From Streptomyces sp. CG 926 (GTDB lineage Bacteria; Actinomycetota; Actinomycetes; Streptomycetales; Streptomycetaceae): a stretch of DNA of 64,000 nt. The translations under genes were made by a program, and so were the position numbers. This document shows, piece after piece, positions 57,652 to 64,000 of this stretch; the stretch's first letter is position 1, and every line of letters begins with the position of its first letter. Below the pieces are notes generated by a model that searched no databases, was not told the DNA's origin, and saw only the letters and a list, made by a program, of their open reading frames with translations. The stretch is from positions 62,001-126,000 of the forward strand of contig NZ_QGGZ01000008.1 of NCBI RefSeq assembly GCF_003148825.1, written 5' to 3'.

Positions 57652-59916
57652 ATGGGCCGAGCAGAAGTGCGTAAGGCGCAGCAGCAGCGCGGTGCGCGGC
57701 GTGCGCCGAGCGGACGCGCGCAGGGCACCAAGGGAAGCGGAAGTACCGGTAAACGCACGGGTATACGTCGCTTCTTCACCTGGAAGAAGATCCTGGGCAC
57801 GTTCTTCGGGCTGATGCTGCTCGGCATGGCCGCACTGGTCGCCCTGTACTTCTACGTGGAAGAGCCGGACCCCAACAAGCAGGCGCTCCAGCAGAGCAAC
57901 GTCTACAAGTACGCAGACGGCACGATCATGGCCAGCAAGGGCAAGGTCAACCGCGAGATCCTGCCGATCGACAAGATTCCGATGGACGTCCAGGAGGCGT
58001 TCATCGCGATCGAGAACAAGTCGTTCCGCAAGGACCAGGGCGTGGACTTCAAGGGTCTGGCCCGCGGTCTGTGGAACACGGCGACCGGGCGCGGCAAGGC
58101 CGGTGGCTCCACGATCACCCAGCAGTACGTCAAGAACTACTACCTGACCCAGGATCAGACCGCGAGCCGCAAGCTCAAGGAACTGGTGATCTCCCTGAAG
58201 GTCGACCAGCGCATGAAGAAGCCCGAGATCCTCGCGGGCTACCTGAACACCAGCTACTTCGGACGCGGCGCGTACGGCATCCAGGCGGCCGCCCAGGCCT
58301 ACTACGGCGTCGACGCGAGCCAGTTGACCCTGGAGCAGGGCGCCTACCTCGCCACCCTCGTGCAGGCCCCCAGCCAGTACGACTGGTCGACCGCGAGCGA
58401 GGAGACCAAGAAGCGGATCATGATCCGCTACAACGCGACCCTCGTGAACATGGTCGACATGGGCAAGTTGGACGAGGCGAAGCGTCAGACGCTGAAGCTC
58501 GCACAGCCGCAGCCGCCGCAGCCGCCGATGGGCATGGACGGCCAGAAGGGCTACCTGGTCCAGGCCGCCGAGGCCGAACTCAACGCCCAGGGCGTCGAGA
58601 AGAAGCTGATCGACGCCGGTGGCTGGACCTTCACGCTCAACATCGACCCGAAGAAGCAGGAAGCGCTGGAGAAGGCCGTCGAGGACGAGCTGGAGTCCAA
58701 GCTCGACCGCAAGGACACCAAGGGCAAGCCCCAGGACCAGAGCGTCCAGGCCGGTGCCACCTCCGTGGACCCGAAGACCGGCGCGATCGTCGCCATGTAC
58801 GGCGGCACGAGCCTGAAGGACCACTGGTCCAGCAACGCCCTGCGCAAGGACTACCAGCCGGGCTCGACCTTCAAGCCGGTCGTGCTGGCCTCCGCCCTGG
58901 AGAACGGCGCGAAGACCCAGGACGGCAAGCCGATCACGCCGATGGCGCTCTACGACGGCACCAGCAAGCGGCCCGTCAAGGGCAGCGACATCCCCTTCGC
59001 CCCGCAGAACCAGGAGGACCGCAACTTCGGCACGCCGATGATGACGGTCCAGGAGGCGACCAACTACTCGGTCAACTCCGTGTACGCGCAGATGATCGTC
59101 GACGTCGAGCCGCGCAACGTGAAGAAGACGGCCCTGGCCCTCGGCATGAAGGACCGTGAGGGCTGGCCCGAGGACAAGCCGGCCATGTCGCTCGGCACCA
59201 TGAGCGCCAACACCGTGGAGATGGCGGGCGTCTACGCGACCTTCGACAACCACGGCAAGAAGGTCACGCCGACCATCATCAAGAAGGCCGAGCACAAGGA
59301 CCGCGAGGTCGAGCCGGCCCAGCCCGTCGGCGCCCAGGCCGTCAGCCGCCAGACCGCCGACACCGTCACCAAGGTGCTCACGGGCGTCGTCAACGACGAC
59401 GGCGGCTCCGGCAACAAGGTCCGCAGCAGCGCCTACGAGGCCGCGGGCAAGACCGGTACCACCGAGAACAACGTCTCCGGCTGGTTCTCCGGCTTCACCC
59501 CGGAGCTGGTCACCGTCGTCGCGATCTTCGGTGAGGAGCCCGGCACCGCCAAGCAGGTCACCCTGACCGGTACGGCCGGCCTCGGCCGACTGGGTGGCTC
59601 CAGCTTCCCGGCCTCGATCTGGAAGGCGTACACCCTCGCCGCACTCAAGGGCGGCTCGGGCAAGTTCCAGCTGAGCGAGGCGGAGATGGGCGCCGTACAG
59701 ACGCCGTCCCGCAGCGCCTCGCCGACGCCGTCGGCGTCGCCGTCCTCCAGTGCCCCGGCGGCCAGCAGCAGCCCGCCGGCGTCCCCGACGCCCACGCCGA
59801 CGCCCACCGCGACCAAGACGACGCCGACGCCGACCCCGACGCCGACCCCGACGCCCACGGCGACCAAGACCAACGGTCCCAAGCCGCCGGACCCGCCGCT
59901 GCTGCCCGAGCACTAG
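57652..59916 (+). CDS. Class A penicillin-binding protein (bifunctional)
   Basis: 754 residues. A basic cytoplasmic N-terminus, one membrane anchor (about 47-68), a GT51 transglycosylase domain (about 80-260; catalytic Glu121 in AIENKSFRKDQG, GGSTITQQYVKN) and a transpeptidase domain (about 345-640; nucleophile Ser405 in GSTFKP, YSVNS, KTGTT). Motif 1 of GT51 is unusual (ENKSFRKDQG for EDxxFxxHxG) but keeps the Glu. The C-terminal 60 residues are a Ser/Pro/Thr repeat region with PTPTPTPT, probably disordered in the wall. Polymerises and cross-links peptidoglycan. Confidence 0.95.
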   Translation: MGRAEVRKAQQQRGARRAPSGRAQGTKGSGSTGKRTGIRRFFTWKKILGTFFGLMLLGMAALVALYFYVEEPDPNKQALQQSNVYKYADGTIMASKGKVNREILPIDKIPMDVQEAFIAIENKSFRKDQGVDFKGLARGLWNTATGRGKAGGSTITQQYVKNYYLTQDQTASRKLKELVISLKVDQRMKKPEILAGYLNTSYFGRGAYGIQAAAQAYYGVDASQLTLEQGAYLATLVQAPSQYDWSTASEETKKRIMIRYNATLVNMVDMGKLDEAKRQTLKLAQPQPPQPPMGMDGQKGYLVQAAEAELNAQGVEKKLIDAGGWTFTLNIDPKKQEALEKAVEDELESKLDRKDTKGKPQDQSVQAGATSVDPKTGAIVAMYGGTSLKDHWSSNALRKDYQPGSTFKPVVLASALENGAKTQDGKPITPMALYDGTSKRPVKGSDIPFAPQNQEDRNFGTPMMTVQEATNYSVNSVYAQMIVDVEPRNVKKTALALGMKDREGWPEDKPAMSLGTMSANTVEMAGVYATFDNHGKKVTPTIIKKAEHKDREVEPAQPVGAQAVSRQTADTVTKVLTGVVNDDGGSGNKVRSSAYEAAGKTGTTENNVSGWFSGFTPELVTVVAIFGEEPGTAKQVTLTGTAGLGRLGGSSFPASIWKAYTLAALKGGSGKFQLSEAEMGAVQTPSRSASPTPSASPSSSAPAASSSPPASPTPTPTPTATKTTPTPTPTPTPTPTATKTNGPKPPDPPLLPEH

Positions 59917-59929
59917 GCACGGCCGCCTG

Positions 59930-59981
59930 CGACAGACCGCCGCCCCCCGACCTTCGAAGGTCGGGGGGCGGCGGTCTGTCG
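59930..59981. terminator. 52-bp perfect palindrome, bidirectional terminator
   Basis: Two 26-bp arms meet with no spacer at TTCGAA (centre 59955/59956). It lies 13 bp after the PBP stop and 19 bp before the convergent gene's stop. In RNA it would fold into a stem with a tiny loop; the TTCG centre favours a tight tetraloop. Confidence 0.9.
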
Positions 59982-60000
59982 TACGGCGTGCGGCCCGCGA

Positions 60001-62193
60001 TCAGCGCCGCTCGGGCTGCCCCGGCAACGACAGCTCGAACCAGACGACCTTGCCGCTGCTGAGCCGCGTCGCACCCCAGCGGCGTGCCATCCGGTTGACC
60101 AGGAACAGACCGCGGCCGCCCTCGTCGGTGTCCCGCGCCCGGCGCTGGCGCGGCAGCTGCGGCGAGTCGTCGCCGACCTCGCAGCGCAGTACGTCCGTCC
60201 GCAGCAGGCGCAGGGTCACGGGCCGCTCCGCGTATCGCACGGCATTGGTGACCACCTCGCTCACCAGCAGCTCCAGCGAGTCGCTCAGCTCCTCCAGACC
60301 CCACCGGGTCAGGGCGCGGCGGGCGAACCGGCGGGCCCGGCCCGGGGCGGTCTCCTCCGGGTCCAGGAACCAGTACGCGACGTCGCTGGGCGCGATCCCG
60401 TCGAAGCGGGCCGCGAGCAGCGCGATGTCGTCGTCCCGGTCACCGGGGCCGAGCATGTCCAGCACGTCGTCGCAGAGCGCCTCCAGCGGCGGCGGGTGGT
60501 CCAGGCCGGTCAGCTGGGCGGTGGTCGCCAGGCGCTCGCGGAGCTGCTCGATGCCGGTCCACACGTCCCGCAGGCGCGACTCCACCAGCCCGTCGGTGTA
60601 GAGCAGCAGGGTGCCCCCGGCGGGCGCGTCCAGCTCCACGGCCTCGAAGTCCACGCCGCCGACGCCGATGGGGGCACCGGGCGGCACCCGGAGCACCTCG
60701 GCGCGGCCGCCCAGGTGCAGCAGGACGGGCGGCGGGTGGCCCGCGTTGGCGATGGTGATCCGGTGCGCGACGGGATCGTAGACGGCGTACAGGCAGGTGG
60801 CCATGCGGTCGGAGCCCAGGCGTTGTGCCTGCTCGTCCAGGTGGTGCAGGACCTCGGCGGGCGGCAGGTCCAGCTGCGCGAGGGTCTGCGCGGTGGTGCG
60901 GAGCTGGCCCATGATCGCGGCGGAGGTCATGGAATGGCCCATGACGTCGCCGACGACGAGCGCGACGCGGCTGCCGGGCAGCGGTATGGCGTCGTACCAG
61001 TCGCCGCCGACCCGGGCCGTCTCGGCGGCGGGCAGGTAGCGGGAGGCGAGGCGCACCCCGGTGGGCTGCGGCAGGCTGTCCGGCAGCATGGTGCGCTGCA
61101 ACTCGTCGGCGATGTAGGCCTCACGGCCGTACAGGACCGCCTTGTCGATGCCGAGCGCGGTGTGGGTGGCCAGCTGGGCGGCGACCAGCAGGTCGTTCTG
61201 CTCGAAGGCGGGCCGCTCAGGGCTGCGCAGGAACACGGCCGCGCCGATCACCCGGCGGCGGCCGCGCAGCGGCGCGAGGACGGCCCGGTCGCCACCCGGC
61301 AGCGGGTGGTCCACGCCGAGCAGCTCGGGCAGTGCGGCCCGGGCGGCGGCGGAGGACGCGAAGACGGGCCGTACGCCGCGCAGCACCTCGGCGAGCGCGC
61401 CGCCGGGCCGGATCTCGCACAGCTCGGCCGCGGGCAGGTCACCCTGCGGGCCGACCAGCGGCAACTGGCTGAAGTCGAGCTCGCCGGTGGCCCCCGCGGC
61501 CCCGGCGAGGTCCATCCCCGCGCCGATGGTGCTGCTCATGTCCGTCAGGTCGTCGATCGGCCGGAGCCGGTCGGTGCGCCGGAGCCTTAAAACGACCGGG
61601 CCGACGGGTCGCTCGTCGCCGACCGGGAGAGGGTCGCGCAGGTAGACGAGGATGGCGTCCGAGAAGGTCGGCACGGTGGCCCGGCACAGGCCCAGCACGA
61701 TCTCGTCGAGGTCGATGCCGCGGGCGATCCGCCGGGTGGCGGCGCCGACGAAGCGCAGCCGGTCCCCCTCGCGGCGGGCGGCGCTCGCCTCCCCGGTGCC
61801 GGCGGCCGGTGCTCCGGTCCCGCCGCCTCCGTGCCGGCCGGCGCCACCGGTAGCGGCGACCGACCCGGCGTCACCGTGGGTCGCGCCGTCCCGCGGGCGG
61901 GCGTTGTCGTGGCCCGGGTCCTGCAGCTGTCCCTGTGCCTGGCCCTGGGGGCAGTCCGCGGCGCCCGGAACGTCCGGCCCCGCGGCGCCGCGGGGCCGGG
62001 GGAGCCCGGCCGCCGAGCGGGCCGCGCGCGCGTCGGAGGCCGCGGCGGCGCTGCCGCCCGGCTCCGCGCCCGGCGCATGCGTGCGTACGGCCTCGGTGGC
62101 GGCGATGGGCGCCTTGCCGTGGCCGGCCTCGTCCGTACCTCCGCCGGAGGCGACGGGCTGCGGGCCCTCCTGGGAGGTGGGGTACTCCGTCAC
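60001..62193 (-). CDS. GAF-SpoIIE phosphatase-HATPase regulator, with TTA codon
   Basis: 730 residues from the GTG at 62193. Order: a Gly/Ala/Pro-rich disordered region (1-145), a GAF-like domain (about 150-340), a PP2C/SpoIIE phosphatase (about 370-590; GGDWYDAIPL, VVGDVMGHSM, LLYTDGLVES, GDRDDDIALL with metal Asp) and a HATPase_c anti-sigma-kinase-type domain (about 610-730; SEVVTNAVRYA, GGRGLFLVNRMARRWG). Such proteins regulate sigma factors or developmental switches by partner phosphorylation state. Codon 202 is a TTA (61588-61590), predicting bldA dependence. Confidence 0.92.
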   Translation of the reverse strand: MTEYPTSQEGPQPVASGGGTDEAGHGKAPIAATEAVRTHAPGAEPGGSAAAASDARAARSAAGLPRPRGAAGPDVPGAADCPQGQAQGQLQDPGHDNARPRDGATHGDAGSVAATGGAGRHGGGGTGAPAAGTGEASAARREGDRLRFVGAATRRIARGIDLDEIVLGLCRATVPTFSDAILVYLRDPLPVGDERPVGPVVLRLRRTDRLRPIDDLTDMSSTIGAGMDLAGAAGATGELDFSQLPLVGPQGDLPAAELCEIRPGGALAEVLRGVRPVFASSAAARAALPELLGVDHPLPGGDRAVLAPLRGRRRVIGAAVFLRSPERPAFEQNDLLVAAQLATHTALGIDKAVLYGREAYIADELQRTMLPDSLPQPTGVRLASRYLPAAETARVGGDWYDAIPLPGSRVALVVGDVMGHSMTSAAIMGQLRTTAQTLAQLDLPPAEVLHHLDEQAQRLGSDRMATCLYAVYDPVAHRITIANAGHPPPVLLHLGGRAEVLRVPPGAPIGVGGVDFEAVELDAPAGGTLLLYTDGLVESRLRDVWTGIEQLRERLATTAQLTGLDHPPPLEALCDDVLDMLGPGDRDDDIALLAARFDGIAPSDVAYWFLDPEETAPGRARRFARRALTRWGLEELSDSLELLVSEVVTNAVRYAERPVTLRLLRTDVLRCEVGDDSPQLPRQRRARDTDEGGRGLFLVNRMARRWGATRLSSGKVVWFELSLPGQPERR

Positions 62194-62502
62194 GCGTGGA
62201 TTTCCGTCCGTTTGCGCTCGATGTGCGCTGCACTCAACTCGGTCAGTCGCGGTATACCCGCTCAGCGGCCCGGGCACCATCACCCCGAGGTTCCTGCCCC
62301 AAACTTCTCTCCCGACCTCCGGTCGGGAGGTGCCCCTGACGGACCCCCGCCCCCTCGTCGTCTCTCGTCGTGCGTGTGACCTCCGGTCAGATCCCGCTTG
62401 TCGAGCGACACTTGCACAATGGTGCGGCGACCGCACCGTCCCGCGCGCGTGATCTCGTGGAGGACGATCCTACGTTTGCACCCTGGGGGCGCATCAAGGG
62501 TC
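62194..62502. other. Intergenic region upstream of the phosphatase gene
   Basis: 309 bp with a terminator-like hairpin (62309-62329, perfect 9-bp arms CTCCCGACC and its complement, loop TCC) for the DUF402 gene. GACCTCCGGTC occurs twice (62314-62324, 62378-62388). The promoter of the phosphatase gene must lie here; no gene seen. Confidence 0.55.
62309..62329 (-). terminator. Terminator-like hairpin after the DUF402 gene
   Basis: Perfect 9-bp arms (62309-62317 and 62321-62329) with a 3-nt loop, about 170 bp after the DUF402 stop. No U-run. The distance makes it a modest terminator candidate. Confidence 0.5.
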
Positions 62503-63222
62503 TCATGAGGTCATATGCGCCGGGGTTCGGTCCCAGTCCTCCGGAAGTGCCGGAATCCTCCAGGCCGGATCCGGCCGCCAGTCCTCCCAGCCGTCACGGA
62601 ACGGGGCTCCCCATTCCTCGATCACCTCGACGGCCGCGCGACCGGCCTCCCGTACCCGCTCCGCCTGCTCACGGTCCATCAGGCCGCACCGCTGCGCCTG
62701 CGCGAACTCGTCCTCGTCCAGCCACTGCCAGCTGCGGTCCGGGTGGACGGCGATGTCCAGGAAGTGGTCCACGGAGTCCACCCCGCCGGCCCAGCGCGAG
62801 CGCGGCTCCTCCAGGTTCACGTACCAGTTCTTGAACTGCCAGCCGGGTCCCCAGAACAGCCACACCGACCAGGAGTCCCCGGGCCGGGCCAGTTTCAGGA
62901 CACCGGCGCCGAACCAGCGCGAGCGCGCGGTGGTCCGCGGCGCCGTGTAGCGGGTGGCGAGCGGCTCCTCGTGGACGGAGGTGCCGTCGGCGAGCACCGG
63001 CTTGACGCATTCGGTGCCGGGGGCCATCCACACCGCCAACAGCTCGTCCGTGTCCTGGACCACGGTCACCGGGCGGCAGATGTGGACCGGGCCCTTCGGT
63101 CCCGGGGCGTGGTCGCGGTAGCGCCACAGGATCTGCTCCCCGGGCATCCAGCGCGGGCCCTGCGCGGGGCTCCCCGGCGCGCTGCGCGCCGCGGAGTTCC
63201 CGGGCTTGGAAGTACCTGTCAT
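62503..63222 (-). CDS. DUF402 family protein
   Basis: 239 residues. The DUF402 core is clear: GWQFKNWYVNLEEPRSRWAG, GVDSVDHFLDIAVHPDRS then WQWLDEDEFAQAQRCGL. Family members include nucleoside di-/triphosphate phosphatases (YtgP-like fold with fluoroacetate/FomD relatives); activity here is not predicted further. Two more Trp-rich segments near the N-terminus. Cytoplasmic, monocistronic. Confidence 0.87.
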   Translation of the reverse strand: MTGTSKPGNSAARSAPGSPAQGPRWMPGEQILWRYRDHAPGPKGPVHICRPVTVVQDTDELLAVWMAPGTECVKPVLADGTSVHEEPLATRYTAPRTTARSRWFGAGVLKLARPGDSWSVWLFWGPGWQFKNWYVNLEEPRSRWAGGVDSVDHFLDIAVHPDRSWQWLDEDEFAQAQRCGLMDREQAERVREAGRAAVEVIEEWGAPFRDGWEDWRPDPAWRIPALPEDWDRTPAHMTS

Positions 63223-63333
63223 GCGCAGATCTTAGGGCGGGGGTCGCCGTGCCCGCTGCGGCGCAGGTCACCGGTGGGTTCGGTGATGAGAATCGACCGA
63301 ATTCGGCCCCCGCCCGAGGGGCGGTCGGACGGG

Positions 63334-64000
63334 TCAGGGACGCGTCATGCGCAGCACGTCGAGGGCCTCGTCGAGCTGCTCCAGGGTGAGGGCGCCGCGC
63401 TCCACGTAACCGGACTCCAGGACGACCTCCCTGATCGTCTTGCGCTCGGCGAGGGACCGCTTGGCGACCTTGGCGGCCTCCTCGTATCCGATGTAACGGT
63501 TGAGCGGGGTGACCACGGAGGGGGAGGACTCGGCGTATTCCCTGGCCCGGGCCTCGTCGGCGGTGATCCCGTCGATCGTGCGGTCGGCCAGCAGGCGGCT
63601 CGCGCTGCCGAGCAGCCGGATCGATTCGAGGAGGTTCCTGGCCATCACCGGAAGCATCACATTGAGCTCGAAGTTGCCGGCCGCGCCCGCCACGGCGACG
63701 GTCGCGTCGTTCCCCATGACCTGAGCGGCGACCATCAGGACGGCTTCCGGGACCACCGGATTGACCTTCCCGGGCATGATCGAGGAGCCCGGCTGGAGAT
63801 CCGGGAGATTGATTTCGGCCAAACCGGTGCGCGGTCCGGACGCCATCCAGCGAAGGTCGTTGGAGATTTTGGTGAGAGACACGGCGACCGTCCGCAACAT
63901 TCCGGAGGTTTCCACGAGGGCGTCCCGGGCGCCCTGCGCCTCGAAGTGGTCGCGGGCCTCGGTCAGCGGCAGTCCGGTCGCGTCCGCGACCTCGGCGATC
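63334..64000 (-). CDS. fumC: Class II fumarase, C-terminal part
   Basis: The last 222 codons or so; the start is beyond the right edge. The superfamily signature QPGSSIMPGKVNPVVPEAV is present, as are ISNDLRWMASGPRTGLAEIN and the C-terminal TPLNRYIGYEEAAKVAKRS and REVVLESGYVERGALT. It interconverts fumarate and malate in the TCA cycle. The upstream residues (VADATGLPLTEARDHFEAQG) continue the frame to the window edge. Confidence 0.95.
   Translation of the reverse strand, partial: IAEVADATGLPLTEARDHFEAQGARDALVETSGMLRTVAVSLTKISNDLRWMASGPRTGLAEINLPDLQPGSSIMPGKVNPVVPEAVLMVAAQVMGNDATVAVAGAAGNFELNVMLPVMARNLLESIRLLGSASRLLADRTIDGITADEARAREYAESSPSVVTPLNRYIGYEEAAKVAKRSLAERKTIREVVLESGYVERGALTLEQLDEALDVLRMTRP

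Noticed and set aside
57568..59913. A 781-codon leftward open frame
   Set aside because: Antisense to the penicillin-binding protein; Leu/Gly/Arg/Val-rich with no domain.

Overview
The window is a gene-dense stretch of very GC-rich DNA with strong third-position GC bias, frequent GTG starts and many 1-4 bp stop/start overlaps. The gene families, a DasR-type chitinase operator, four rare in-frame TTA codons and an OxyR-AhpC-AhpD set all point to a Streptomyces chromosome, in what looks like the conserved central core rather than an arm. No rRNA, tRNA, IS element, prophage or CRISPR array was found. The ends cut a GTP-dependent PEP carboxykinase (left) and a class II fumarase (right).

Region by region. 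0.3-4.8 kb: a four-gene leftward operon with coupled starts encoding an anchored substrate-binding-like protein, a TelA-family protein, a lipoprotein that fuses a paralogous binding domain to a VWA domain, and a membrane protein. 4.9-11.2 kb: mostly single housekeeping or unknown genes, including an RDD protein, an AlaA-like aminotransferase, a macro-domain protein, a GNAT acetyltransferase and a Ddn-like flavin/F420 protein. 11.3-16.6 kb: a putative D-amino-acid catabolic locus (D-aminoacylase, PLP deaminase, IclR regulator, RidA) with an IclR-like operator. 16.7-19.9 kb: a secreted M14 carboxypeptidase and a secreted GH18 chitinase with an upstream dre site.

20.3-30.1 kb: a complete monoderm Tad/Flp pilus cluster (CpaB-like, TadZ, two TadE-like, TadA, TadB, TadC, NarL-type regulator, Flp pilin, TadG-like, lipoprotein, OmpA-like protein). 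Its first gene and its regulator each carry one TTA codon, which implies bldA (developmental) control. The only prepilin peptidase seen lies 12 kb further on, at 42.4 kb.

30.1-41.8 kb: a Nudix hydrolase, small membrane proteins, an AhpD-like protein, two divergent TetR/target pairs with clear operators (a DUF1348 protein and a 14-TM drug transporter), a secreted polysaccharide deacetylase behind a DosR-like box, a class C serine hydrolase, an orphan sugar-binding lipoprotein and a SUKH protein. 41.9-50.3 kb: DUF192, prepilin peptidase, aldo-keto reductase, a cis-prenyltransferase, a PIN-PhoH ATPase, a secreted lytic transglycosylase, an AI-2E-type permease and a membrane protein with a TTA codon.

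50.3-64 kb: ahpD-ahpC divergent from oxyR, a PadR-controlled ABC exporter, an SPFH/ribbon-helix-helix pair behind a perfect 16-bp palindrome, a bifunctional class A penicillin-binding protein, a SpoIIE-type phosphatase/kinase protein with a TTA codon, a DUF402 protein and fumC. Two convergent junctions (50.3 and 59.9 kb) carry perfect loopless palindromes of 48 and 52 bp that probably act as bidirectional terminators.
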